A stretch of DNA of 64,000 nucleotides from CAZZBM01 sp964652255 (GTDB taxonomy: Bacteria; Bdellovibrionota; Bacteriovoracia; Bacteriovoracales; CAZZBM01): the NCBI GenBank assembly GCA_964652255.1, contig CAZZBM010000002.1, positions 1-64,000 on the forward strand. The letters run 5' to 3'. The notes under the pieces were generated by a model that worked only from the letters and a program-made list of their open reading frames with translations, was not told the DNA's origin and did no database searches. The position numbers and the translations under genes are program-made. This document shows positions 25,908 to 34,036 of this stretch, piece after piece; positions within the stretch are counted from its first letter, which is position 1; each line of letters begins with the position of its first letter.

Positions 25908-26203
25908 TGTTAAAACGATTTCTTTATCTTCCCTTAGAGTCTCTTGATTTATGGTTAGAAAAAAGAATTCAATTATTTCAATTAGCGGAGCAATATTCTT
26001 TAAAAATAGCAGCTCTTGAAACTCTTTTTTTTCTAAAAAAAGAAAAATTATACTTAGCTATACCTGTTTTAGGTCATCAATATAAGGCTCCTCTTTTGGA
26101 TTTAGAAATGATTTTAGAAGAAGAAATTTTTCATCAAGAAATTCCCCATCTTTTCAAAGATGGGTCTTATTATAAAGTTCAACTTAAGGAGGTTGTGTAT
26201 TAA
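25907..26203 (+). CDS. Hypothetical protein upstream of infC
   Basis: 98 residues, Leu- and Glu-rich, mostly helical by eye, with no recognised motif. Its ATG overlaps the plsB stop, and its own stop overlaps the AUU start of infC, so it is translationally coupled on both sides. Translation through its 3' end would unfold the hairpin at 26145-26164 and may therefore control infC. Confidence 0.6.
   Translation: MLKRFLYLPLESLDLWLEKRIQLFQLAEQYSLKIAALETLFFLKKEKLYLAIPVLGHQYKAPLLDLEMILEEEIFHQEIPHLFKDGSYYKVQLKEVVY
26145..26164 (+). promoter_or_regulatory. Hairpin upstream of infC
   Basis: CCCATCTTT and AAAGATGGG form a perfect 9-bp inverted repeat with a 2-nt centre (8 bp with a 4-nt loop), about 20 nt before the infC Shine-Dalgarno sequence. 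It lies within the preceding reading frame. A regulatory role in the infC-rpmI-rplT mRNA is inferred. Confidence 0.45.
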
Positions 26204-26771
26204 TAAATATAATAAAACAGTCAAAGAACAAAGAGTTAAAATTAACAAAGAAATTAGAGCCAGAGAAATTAGATTAGTTGGAGATAGAATTGGAAATGCA
26301 GAGCCAAAAAATTATGGGGTCATTAGCCTAGAAGAAGCTCTTAAAATTGCTGAACAGGAAGGGTTAGATCTTGTTGAAATATCACCCTTGGCTAAGCCTC
26401 CCGTTGTCAAACTTATCGATTATGGTAAGTATAAATATCAAGAACAAAAAAAACTTAATGAAGCTAAGAAAAAGCAAGTTCAGATTCTTGTCAAGGAATT
26501 AAAGCTTAGGCCTGGAATTGATACTCATGATTTGCAAATTAAGCTAAAAAAAGCCACTGAATTTCTTAAAGATGGAGACAAAGTAAGATTTATTATGCAA
26601 TTTAGGGGAAGGGAATTAGCTCATAAAGACCTAGGAATGAATAAATTTAAACAAATTATCGAATCTTTTCAAGCCTCTATGGAAAATCTAAATATGGATC
26701 AAGCTCCTGCTTTTGAAAGAAACAGTATTTCTTGCCTGATTTCTTGGTCTAAAAAGGTAAAAAAAGCTTGA
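26199..26771 (+). CDS. infC: Translation initiation factor IF-3 (AUU start)
   Basis: 190 residues from the ATT at 26199. The N-domain has GDRIGNAEPKNYGVISLEEALKIAEQEGLDLVEISPLAKPPVVKLIDYGK-type sequence, and the C-domain has MQFRGRELAH. A strong Shine-Dalgarno sequence taaggagg (26185-26192) sits exactly 6 nt before ATT, whereas the in-frame ATG at 26160 lies before it and lacks one. AUU is the well-known discriminating start of infC through which IF-3 represses itself. It overlaps the preceding stop. Confidence 0.95.
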   Translation: MNKYNKTVKEQRVKINKEIRAREIRLVGDRIGNAEPKNYGVISLEEALKIAEQEGLDLVEISPLAKPPVVKLIDYGKYKYQEQKKLNEAKKKQVQILVKELKLRPGIDTHDLQIKLKKATEFLKDGDKVRFIMQFRGRELAHKDLGMNKFKQIIESFQASMENLNMDQAPAFERNSISCLISWSKKVKKA

Positions 26772-26804
26772 AATCTTAAGAAAAATCCAGTAAAAGGATA
26801 AACT

Positions 26805-27011
26805 ATGCCAAAGATGAAGAGTAAAAAATCTGCTTTAAAGCGTTTTAGAGTGACAGCAACTAAAAAATTTAAATATCAACAATCTCACATGAGACACCTT
26901 TTAGTAGGTGTAAGTGGAGATTTTAAAAGAGATAAAATGGGGCAAGTTTACGTTCATCAAAGAGATGAAGGTAGAGTCATGAGAATGCTCCCTTACTACA
27001 AAACAATGTGA
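26805..27011 (+). CDS. rpmI: 50S ribosomal protein L35
   Basis: 68 residues. The N-terminus MPKMKSKKSALKRFRVTATKKFK is typical, followed by MRHLL and the C-terminal RVMRMLPYY. The central part (VGVSGDFKRDKMGQVYV) departs from the usual Lys-rich consensus. AAAGGA precedes the ATG. It lies in the standard order infC-rpmI-rplT. Confidence 0.95.
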   Translation: MPKMKSKKSALKRFRVTATKKFKYQQSHMRHLLVGVSGDFKRDKMGQVYVHQRDEGRVMRMLPYYKTM

Positions 27012-27018
27012 GGATAAA

Positions 27019-27366
27019 ATGTCTAGAGTACGTAGAGGATTTAAAGCTAAAAGAAGAAGAAAAAAAATTTTATCCCTAGCTAAGGGTTTTCATTTTGATC
27101 GAAGAACTAAGTATAAGCATGCCCTTGATACGGTAAGAAGAGCTCTTCATAATGAATATAAGGGTCGAAGACTCTTGAAAAGAGATATGAGAGCTTTATG
27201 GATTCAAAGAATTAATGCTGCAACGAGGCTTTTAGATACAACTTATAGTCAATTTATGAATCTATTGAAACAAAAAAACATTATTTTAAATAGAAAAATG
27301 TTATCAGAGCTTGCTTATAAAGATTTTGATTCTTTTAAAAATCTTTATAAATCTCTTGTTTCATGA
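27019..27366 (+). CDS. rplT: 50S ribosomal protein L20
   Basis: 115 residues with the basic N-terminal helix region (SRVRRGFKAKRRRKKILSLAKG) and the globular C-domain (RALWIQRINAATR). L20 is essential for early 50S assembly and in other bacteria represses this operon by binding its mRNA. GAGGA precedes the ATG; the stop overlaps the next start (ATGA). Confidence 0.97.
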   Translation: MSRVRRGFKAKRRRKKILSLAKGFHFDRRTKYKHALDTVRRALHNEYKGRRLLKRDMRALWIQRINAATRLLDTTYSQFMNLLKQKNIILNRKMLSELAYKDFDSFKNLYKSLVS

Positions 27367-27587
27367 CGATCAAAAAAAAAGATCTTATACGATTTGTTTC
27401 CCATGAAACCGGATATTCATTTAACAAAGTGAAAGAATTCACTCATTACTTAATTTCCTCACTAGAGGAAGCTTTTGTTTTTGATGAAAGTGTAAAAATT
27501 GCCTCTTTTGGTGTTTTTAAAAAAAAAAAAAAAAGAATAGTTTTTCAAGTGACTTCTTCTTTTCATAAAGAAATGCGAAAAAAGTGA
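27363..27587 (+). CDS. Miniature HU/IHF-like protein lacking the DNA-bending arm
   Basis: Only 74 residues against the usual 90-100. Residues 1-52 match the HU/IHF helical dimerisation core and first strand (KKKDLIRFVSHETGYSF, KIASFGVF). The beta-ribbon arm with its GRNPxTG turn and conserved Pro is absent. The sequence passes from KKKKK directly into the final strand and helix (RIVFQVTSSFHKEMRKK). An A16 run (27519-27534) encodes the Lys stretch at the deletion point. It may still dimerise; DNA bending is doubtful. Confidence 0.7.
   Translation: MTIKKKDLIRFVSHETGYSFNKVKEFTHYLISSLEEAFVFDESVKIASFGVFKKKKKRIVFQVTSSFHKEMRKK
27519..27534. repeat. A16 homopolymer in a coding sequence
   Basis: Sixteen consecutive A inside the HU/IHF-like gene, a site prone to polymerase slippage, transcriptional slippage or sequencing error. 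Confidence 0.85.
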
Positions 27588-27636
27588 TAAAAAATCCCCT
27601 ACCCCTTTTTTTTGCAAAAAAAAATAAAATAATCTT

Positions 27637-29190
27637 GTGAGAGCTGTTTTTGTAGATTTAGGATCTTACTCTTTAAAGATTTCTTTATATAAAGAATCAG
27701 GAAAAAATGTTCTTGTTGAACATCTCTATGAACATTTTAGAAAAGATATTGTTTTAGAGTACGATGCTGAGTTCTTGTTAAGATTTTTACAAGATCAAAA
27801 TCTTCTTCATGAAAAAATTATTATCTTTGCTCCTTTCTATTTAACAACTCACAGGCAAATGATCTTTCCTTCAAAAGATAGAAAAAAAGCTCGTCAAATT
27901 ATTCCTTTTCAGCTGGAAGATTCTCTTCCTTATGGAATTAATAAAAGTCATTTTGCTGTTCAGTTTCATGAAAAAGAACAACTTTTTGGATTAGTAGAAG
28001 TTGGATTTTTAGATGAGTTGCAATCTTTTGTTAAGGTTTTTCAAGAAAAAAAAATTAAAATTCATGAATTTACAACAGAAAGTGCTGTTATTGAAAGAAC
28101 TCTACAAGTTCAACAAAGACAATCTTGTTGTGTGTTAGATATTGGTCATTTTTCAACTAAAGCTTATTTTTTTCATGAACATCGTTTGGTTTTTATTGAT
28201 AGTTCACCTGTAGGTGGATATCACTTAACAAAATCTATTAGTGAAAAGTATGGAATAAGTTTAGAAGAAGCTCTTCAATATAAACATCAAAATTCTTTTT
28301 TTCTGACTTCTGAACAAAAAAAAATATCTACTACAGATCAAGTGACTTTTTCTGAAGTATTAGAAGAAGCTTGGATAAATTTGTTTAGAGATTTTAAAAA
28401 GTTTGAAATGTCCTATAGAACAAATGTAGGAATTTCTCTTGAAGAAATTATTCTTATTGGAGGTAGTTCTCAAATTAAAAATATTGATAATTTTTTTATT
28501 GATCAATTAAGCTTGCCTGTGAACGGTTTGAATTTAACCAGAGGTTTTAGGGAAGATAAAACTATTGTGAGTACAAGATCTAGAGTTTTACCTACAATAA
28601 AATCTTTTTATAAGGGATACTTCTACATGGAAGGACTCTTAATTAAAGAAAAATATCTTAACTTTAAAACAAATTTAGGTTTAGAAGGTTTATCAGATAG
28701 AATTTCATTATATAGTCTTGGTTTTGTTTTTGTTAGAATGATGATAATAGCATTTTTATTATTTTTCTATACAGCTAGTGAAAAAACACAACTAGAAAGT
28801 TATAAACTTACTTTAAATAAAAGATTAGTAGATTATCTTAAAAAAGAAGATTTTTCTTATGATAAAAAAGAAATTGATAAATATTTAAGTAATCCAGAAT
28901 TATTAAAAAAAGAATTAGACAAAGAATTAAAGATTTTAAATGAAAAGATTGTTTTAGGTAAAAAAGAAATAGAAGAAAAATCTTTTCTTAATTTTTCAAA
29001 GTTATTAAATCTAAAACTAAATGAAAGTAATTATCTTAAGAATTTAAAAATTAACAGCCAAAAAATTGAAGCTACTTTTAATCTTTCTAATGATGAAGGA
29101 CTGATCAGTTCTTTAGATAAAATTTTTAAAGAAAAAAAAATGACAAAACAAGAAAAAGAAGGTTTCTTAAAAGTTGAAATTAGTTTATGA
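27637..29190 (+). CDS. gspL: Type II secretion GspL / PilM-like protein
   Basis: 517 residues. The N-terminal ~330 form an actin-like PilM/GspL fold: VDLGSYSLKISLY at 5-17, VLDIGHFSTKAYFF near 166-179, and the adenosine-motif-like EIILIGGSSQIKNI near 270-283. One membrane segment at about 365-384 is followed by a Lys-rich extracytoplasmic part. This topology is that of GspL, which links the secretion ATPase to the inner-membrane platform. GTG start; TAAAAT lies 6 nt upstream. gspM-like and gspN follow with overlaps. Confidence 0.75.
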   Translation: MRAVFVDLGSYSLKISLYKESGKNVLVEHLYEHFRKDIVLEYDAEFLLRFLQDQNLLHEKIIIFAPFYLTTHRQMIFPSKDRKKARQIIPFQLEDSLPYGINKSHFAVQFHEKEQLFGLVEVGFLDELQSFVKVFQEKKIKIHEFTTESAVIERTLQVQQRQSCCVLDIGHFSTKAYFFHEHRLVFIDSSPVGGYHLTKSISEKYGISLEEALQYKHQNSFFLTSEQKKISTTDQVTFSEVLEEAWINLFRDFKKFEMSYRTNVGISLEEIILIGGSSQIKNIDNFFIDQLSLPVNGLNLTRGFREDKTIVSTRSRVLPTIKSFYKGYFYMEGLLIKEKYLNFKTNLGLEGLSDRISLYSLGFVFVRMMIIAFLLFFYTASEKTQLESYKLTLNKRLVDYLKKEDFSYDKKEIDKYLSNPELLKKELDKELKILNEKIVLGKKEIEEKSFLNFSKLLNLKLNESNYLKNLKINSQKIEATFNLSNDEGLISSLDKIFKEKKMTKQEKEGFLKVEISL

Positions 29191-29768
29191 ATTTTTTAAA
29201 AAGAATAGATGAGTATTTTTTTAATCAAATTGATTCATTGAAAAACAATGAATCAATACAAACAATTTACTATTATTTAGATGAACTTAATGATTTTCAA
29301 ATTAAATTAATAAAAATAGTTCTTACTTTTATTTTTTTTTCTCTACCTTTTTTTTTAGTTTTTTATTTTTTTTATGAAAACTATACTATAAAAAATGAGA
29401 TTTCTTTAAAAAAAGATCTTTATTATAGTCTTACTGAAATTGTTGGAAAAAGAAATAATTTAGGTGATCTTACGAGAATAAACAAGAAGCCTCTTTCTGA
29501 TATTGATTCTTTACAGGATTATTTAAGATCTTTTTCTGCTGAAAAAGGCTACACACCTGTGATAGAAGATTTTAAAAGAGAGGATATGACAAAAAATTTT
29601 AAAAAAATTGATGTTAAAATAAAATTTTCTAAAATAGATTCTAAAATTTTTTTTGATTTAATTACTTATCTTAAAAATGACATAGGATTTTTGATCAAAA
29701 AAATAGAGTGTAATAAAACAGAGGATCTTCTAGAAGGTTCTTTAGAACTAGTGAGTTTTGGATTATGA
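29187..29768 (+). CDS. gspM: Type II secretion GspM-like protein
   Basis: 193 residues: a short cytoplasmic N-terminus, one Phe-rich membrane helix at about 47-68, and a periplasmic ferredoxin-like domain suggested by alternating strand/helix pattern. Sequence similarity to GspM is weak; the assignment rests on topology and on its place between GspL-like and GspN genes. It overlaps both neighbours by 4 nt. A perfect 12-bp inverted repeat lies near its 5' end. Confidence 0.6.
   Translation: MNFLKRIDEYFFNQIDSLKNNESIQTIYYYLDELNDFQIKLIKIVLTFIFFSLPFFLVFYFFYENYTIKNEISLKKDLYYSLTEIVGKRNNLGDLTRINKKPLSDIDSLQDYLRSFSAEKGYTPVIEDFKREDMTKNFKKIDVKIKFSKIDSKIFFDLITYLKNDIGFLIKKIECNKTEDLLEGSLELVSFGL
29229..29257. 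repeat. 12-bp perfect inverted repeat inside gspM
   Basis: Arms 29229-29240 (attgattcattg) and 29246-29257 with an A5 loop. It lies about 40 nt after the gspM start and could form a stable hairpin affecting expression. Confidence 0.65.
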
Positions 29769-30667
29769 AAAAAGAAGAAGAAAATGAAAAAGATCTTGCA
29801 GATGTAGATTATAGTTTGGATCTTTTTAAAAAATTTTCTACTTATGGACTGATTTTGACTTTAATATTTTATAGTTTTGGTTCTGTTGTTTCTTTTTTAA
29901 ATCCTATTAATAAAATTAAAAGTAATATTCAACTTCCTTGTATTAACAATGATTATAAAATCTCTTATTCATTTCCTTTAGCCTTTACTCTTTCTCCTTT
30001 AAATATTGAATCTTGTGTTTCAGTTCTAAAACCACTTCCTTTAGCACCCTTGAAAATCTCTTTTAAAGGACTTAAGAATTTTACGAAGTTAAATTTAGGT
30101 TTAAGTTTTTTTTTATTAGGATCTTCTTGGAAAAATTCATTTTATTTAGGTCTTAAAGAGCAAGAATTTCTTTTAAAAGAAGGAGCTTTAAATTTTTCAG
30201 ATCTTGCTCAGTTTATCTCTTTGCCTATTGAAATAGAGGGACTGTTAAAATTGAAGGGAAGAGTTTTTTTAAAAGAGAGTCAATTAAAAGATTTAAATCT
30301 TACCCTTGAGTCAGATAATTTTGTGATTCAAGAACAAATTTTTGTTTCAGATCAACTAGGTAATATTGAAATTCCTCTTTTTGATTTTAAAAAAGCTAAT
30401 ATTGAATTTGTTTATGCCAATAAAGTTCTTCTTTTTAAAAAATTTCAACTTGGAGAAGGCTCACCGAAGATACAGATAGAGGGGAGCATTAAAGGGGATT
30501 TGAGTGACTTTATGAATACAACACTAGATTTAAAAATAGATATTGTGGGAGATAAAAATCTTAAAGAAAAGTTAAGTTTTCTTTCTTTAGTGGCTCCTCA
30601 AGGAGAGAAGGAAGAAGGTTTTTCTTTTTCTATTAAAGGATCTGCTTCAGCACCTGCTATTGAGTAA
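29765..30667 (+). CDS. gspN: Type II secretion GspN
   Basis: 300 residues. A charged cytoplasmic N-terminus, one membrane segment (about 27-46), then a beta-rich AsmA-like domain containing the GspN pattern KFQLGEGSPKIQIEGSIKGDLSDFMNTTLDLKI (starts near 225) and a final FSFSIKGS. GspN of this type occurs in deltaproteobacterial, bdellovibrionotal and leptospiral secretion systems. It overlaps gspM. The remaining gsp genes are not in this window. Confidence 0.75.
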   Translation: MKKEEENEKDLADVDYSLDLFKKFSTYGLILTLIFYSFGSVVSFLNPINKIKSNIQLPCINNDYKISYSFPLAFTLSPLNIESCVSVLKPLPLAPLKISFKGLKNFTKLNLGLSFFLLGSSWKNSFYLGLKEQEFLLKEGALNFSDLAQFISLPIEIEGLLKLKGRVFLKESQLKDLNLTLESDNFVIQEQIFVSDQLGNIEIPLFDFKKANIEFVYANKVLLFKKFQLGEGSPKIQIEGSIKGDLSDFMNTTLDLKIDIVGDKNLKEKLSFLSLVAPQGEKEEGFSFSIKGSASAPAIE

Positions 30668-30675
30668 AAAAATCA

Positions 30676-31794
30676 TCACTTCTTTTTTAAAGAAGAATTT
30701 TTTCTTAAAAGTAAATCAGAGATAGGTTCTAGGGTGATAAAATCAAAAGGTGCAGCTGGTCCATTTGCAAGATTGGGATTTACTAATTTTAATGGTTGGT
30801 CGGAAAAAACATCTTTAAATAAAACTAGATTAAAGGTTGGTTTTCCTGAAATAATTGTTGGACCATTATCTTCGTTATTTCCTTTAAATAAAGAGGTTAT
30901 TCTGTTAAGAACTCCAGAGAACCATCCTGCAGCAGTAGAAGAAGATCTTGTGCTAAAAGAAGGAGATAATTGATTGTCTATGGTTAAAAATTTATTAAAA
31001 TTAAAAAAAATAGGTCGTTGTTCCGCTTTAATATTTAATAAAGGTGTGCCTAGAGATATGAATAAGAGTTTATTTCTTGTGTTATTTGCTAGTAAGGCAG
31101 CAAATTGAGTGGTTGGTGCATTAAAAACTGGGGGTAATAAAGTAGAAGTTCTAAATTTTTCTAAAACATGTCCCATTGCTGAAAAAAAATTTTTCCAAGA
31201 AGGCATTTTTTCATTTAAAGAACTAGCCATGCTGATAATATCAGCATTAGGATTTCTTTCAGTGGAGTCTGAATTTTCTTTGTTGCCAGTTAATATAAAG
31301 ACTAAGGTTTCTAAGATCTTGTTATAAAGATTAAAATCACCTTCTTTTAAAAACACAGAAGCTAAATTAGTTAAGGGGGTTAAGCTATAAATTTCTAGAG
31401 CAGGAAAATCTTCTAAAAGATGAATTAAGTAATAAGCAATAAGTCCTTGTTGAAGAACAGGAATTAGGTTATCCACTCCTTTTGGCATAAAATTACCTAT
31501 AAAAGTTTTTTCTGAAACAGTTTGTAGAAGAGTAAGGAGATCTTTCAATAGTTCGACTTCTGGTGAAATATCTTGATTTTGTTCAAGTATTTGAAAAAGT
31601 TTTTCTAAAAAAGGACTAATATCATTAAAGGCAAAGGGTTCGCCTATGTTTTTGCTATAAGTTGGTCCTTCTTGTGCTGCTGGTGAAGATGGAAGATTAT
31701 TAATGTCATGAAGAGATGAAGGAAGCTCCCCGGAAGAAGTGTTCTTTGTGGGGGAAGGGGTGCAAGAAATAGAAATAAAAAAAAGAATTCTCAT
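30676..31794 (-). CDS. Putative lipoprotein, unknown function
   Basis: 372 residues. MRILFFISISC gives a ten-residue signal and lipidation Cys 11. A Ser/Pro-rich linker (12-50) leads to a largely helical domain with repeated Leu-rich segments (about 60-180), then a less ordered C-terminal half ending in SLKKK. No domain is recognised. TAAATA lies 6 nt before the ATG and there is no Shine-Dalgarno sequence, consistent with a leaderless mRNA. Confidence 0.7.
   Translation of the reverse strand: MRILFFISISCTPSPTKNTSSGELPSSLHDINNLPSSPAAQEGPTYSKNIGEPFAFNDISPFLEKLFQILEQNQDISPEVELLKDLLTLLQTVSEKTFIGNFMPKGVDNLIPVLQQGLIAYYLIHLLEDFPALEIYSLTPLTNLASVFLKEGDFNLYNKILETLVFILTGNKENSDSTERNPNADIISMASSLNEKMPSWKNFFSAMGHVLEKFRTSTLLPPVFNAPTTQFAALLANNTRNKLLFISLGTPLLNIKAEQRPIFFNFNKFLTIDNQLSPSFSTRSSSTAAGWFSGVLNRITSLFKGNNEDNGPTIISGKPTFNLVLFKDVFSDQPLKLVNPNLANGPAAPFDFITLEPISDLLLRKNSSLKKK
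30679..30701 (+). terminator. Candidate terminator after gspN
   Basis: Stem CTTCTTT / AAAGAAG (30679-30685, 30689-30695) followed by a T-rich run. Its low G+C makes it weak, and it overlaps the 3' end of the convergent lipoprotein gene. Confidence 0.4.
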
Positions 31795-31835
31795 ATTTTT
31801 TATTTAAACATAAGAATAAAAAATATGAAAGAGAT

Positions 31836-33977
31836 TTAATCTCTAATAGCTAGTTTGTCTTTTCTTTTATCTGCCACCTCTTGTTGAATATTACTTGGAC
31901 ATTCAGCATATTGAGCAAATTCCATGGTGTAGGTTGCTTTTCCTGCTGTCCCAGATCTTAAATCTGTAGAATAACCAAACATTTCAGAGAGGGGGACAAG
32001 AGCAGTGATAATAGCATCGCCTTGATCTGTTGATTCTGAACCTTGAATGATACCTCTTCTTGAAGAAAGATCACCAATGACAAAGCCTTGATTTTCATCA
32101 GGACACTCTACTTCAACTTTCATCAGGGGTTCTAATAAAACAGGGTCAGCTTTTTTAATAGATTCCCTTAAAGCCATTCTGGCTGCAATTCTAAAGGCTA
32201 AATCTGAAGAATCTACATCATGATAACTTCCATCATTAAGATGGACTTCTACGTTAATTAAAGGAAAGGCAGCTAAAGGACCATTGTTCATAACATCTAA
32301 AAATCCTTTTTCACAAGAAGGAATATATTCAGAAGGAATGACCCCACCTTTAATGTTGTTTACAAATTTAAAGTTTTCTTCAGCTCCTACAAGAGGCTTA
32401 ATGATACCAATCACCTCAGCATACTGACCAGCTCCACCACTTTGTTTTTTATGAGTATAAGAGAAATTTGCTTCAGCACGAATAGTTTCACGATAATTAA
32501 CCTGTGGAGCACCGACTTCAACATCAACTCCGTACTCTCTTTTTAGACGTTCAACATAAATTTCTAGGTGAAGCTCACCCATTCCTGCGATTCTTGTCTC
32601 ACCTGATTCTTGATCTGTGGAAACCCTAAAAGTAGGATCTTCTTTAGAAAATCTTGCTAACCCTTTAGACATTTTTTCCATTTGATTTTTGTCTTTAACC
32701 TTAATGGAAAGTTCAATAACAGCTTCAGGAACAAAAATTCCTTCGCAAGAATAATCAAGCATTTTTTCATCAGAAACAAAGGTGTCTCCAGAAGCACAAT
32801 CAACACCAATCATAGCAATGATATCACCTGCCCCTGCAGAATCAATATTTTCTCTGTCGTTAGCAAACATTCTTACAATACGACCTGCCCTGATTCTTTT
32901 TTTTGTTCTTGTATTAATTAAGGTATCTCCCTTGTTGAGAGTTCCCTGATAAATTCTTGTATAAGTAAGTTGTCCAAACTGCTCATCGGTAATTTTAAAA
33001 GCCATACAAAGAAGCTTTTCATTAAAATCAGGTTTTAAAACAAGCTCTTCGCCTGTATGACTATGTTTTGCCTTAGGAGGTTCACAGGAAAGAGGAGAAG
33101 GTAAGTAACGAGCTACAGCATCTAAAAGTAATTGAACTCCTTTGTTTTTAAAAGCTGAACCAAGAAAAACAGGAGTTAGTTGTAAACTTTGAGTTCCTTT
33201 TTTGATGGCTCTATGAATCATTTCTTCAGAAATTTCGCCACCCTCTAAAACTGCATGAAATAATTCATCATCAAAATTTACTAAAGCATCAAGCATTTCT
33301 TCTCTTGCTACTTTGACTTCTGATTCTAATTCAGCTGGAATGGCTTCAATTCTTATATTTTCTCCGTTATCTCCATCAAAATAGAAGGCTCTTAAAGTAA
33401 TAAGGTCAATAACTCCACTAAAATTATCTTCAGCTCCAATAGGATATTGAATAAGAACAGCATTATGATGAAGCTTTTCTCTTAAAGATTTGACTCCATT
33501 TTTAGCATTTGCCCCTAAACGATCCATTTTATTTAAAAAAGCCAAACGAGGGACTCTATAACGTTTCATTTGACGATCAACTGTAATGGATTGAGATTGC
33601 ACTCCAGCAACAGAACAAAGAACTAAAATAGCTCCATCAAGAACTCTTAAAGAACGCTCTACTTCTACAGTAAAATCAACGTGACCAGGAGTATCAATAA
33701 TATTGATTTTAATTTCTTTTTGATCACCTTCAGCATATCTTAAATGATTTTCACTTCCATCCCAAAAAACAGTCGTAGCAGCAGAAGTAATAGTAATTCC
33801 TTTTTCTTTTTCTAGCTCCATGTGGTCCATAGTTGCTCCAGCACCACCTCCACGAACTTCTTCGATTTTATGAATTTTACCACAGTAATAAAGAATTCTT
33901 TCTGTTAATGTTGTTTTACCTGAATCAATATGGGCAGAAATCCCTATATTCCTTGTGATGGATCTTGTGTCTTTCAT
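31836..33977 (-). CDS. fusA: Elongation factor G
   Basis: 713 residues, full length. The GTPase catalysing ribosomal translocation: P-loop AHIDSGKTT (about 15-23), DTPGHVDF (about 95), NKMDR (about 149), then domains II-V including GMGELHLEI. AAGGAG lies 6 nt before the ATG, one of the clearest Shine-Dalgarno sequences here. It stands apart from rpsL/rpsG and may be one of two EF-G copies; that cannot be judged from this window. Confidence 0.97.
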   Translation of the reverse strand: MKDTRSITRNIGISAHIDSGKTTLTERILYYCGKIHKIEEVRGGGAGATMDHMELEKEKGITITSAATTVFWDGSENHLRYAEGDQKEIKINIIDTPGHVDFTVEVERSLRVLDGAILVLCSVAGVQSQSITVDRQMKRYRVPRLAFLNKMDRLGANAKNGVKSLREKLHHNAVLIQYPIGAEDNFSGVIDLITLRAFYFDGDNGENIRIEAIPAELESEVKVAREEMLDALVNFDDELFHAVLEGGEISEEMIHRAIKKGTQSLQLTPVFLGSAFKNKGVQLLLDAVARYLPSPLSCEPPKAKHSHTGEELVLKPDFNEKLLCMAFKITDEQFGQLTYTRIYQGTLNKGDTLINTRTKKRIRAGRIVRMFANDRENIDSAGAGDIIAMIGVDCASGDTFVSDEKMLDYSCEGIFVPEAVIELSIKVKDKNQMEKMSKGLARFSKEDPTFRVSTDQESGETRIAGMGELHLEIYVERLKREYGVDVEVGAPQVNYRETIRAEANFSYTHKKQSGGAGQYAEVIGIIKPLVGAEENFKFVNNIKGGVIPSEYIPSCEKGFLDVMNNGPLAAFPLINVEVHLNDGSYHDVDSSDLAFRIAARMALRESIKKADPVLLEPLMKVEVECPDENQGFVIGDLSSRRGIIQGSESTDQGDAIITALVPLSEMFGYSTDLRSGTAGKATYTMEFAQYAECPSNIQQEVADKRKDKLAIRD

Positions 33978-34036
33978 GGAGTCTCCTTTGAAAATATGAG
34001 CTAAAAAGTAACAAAATAAACGTCTTTTGAAAAGTC

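Noticed and set aside
26160..26198. ATG at 26160 as the infC start
   Set aside because: It lies upstream of the strong Shine-Dalgarno sequence, has none of its own, and adds residues not found in IF-3. The AUU at 26199 fits.
30734..31327. Plus-strand ORFs opposite the 30676-31794 lipoprotein
   Set aside because: They are antisense shadows of a gene with a clear lipoprotein signal and show no domain or ribosome-binding site.
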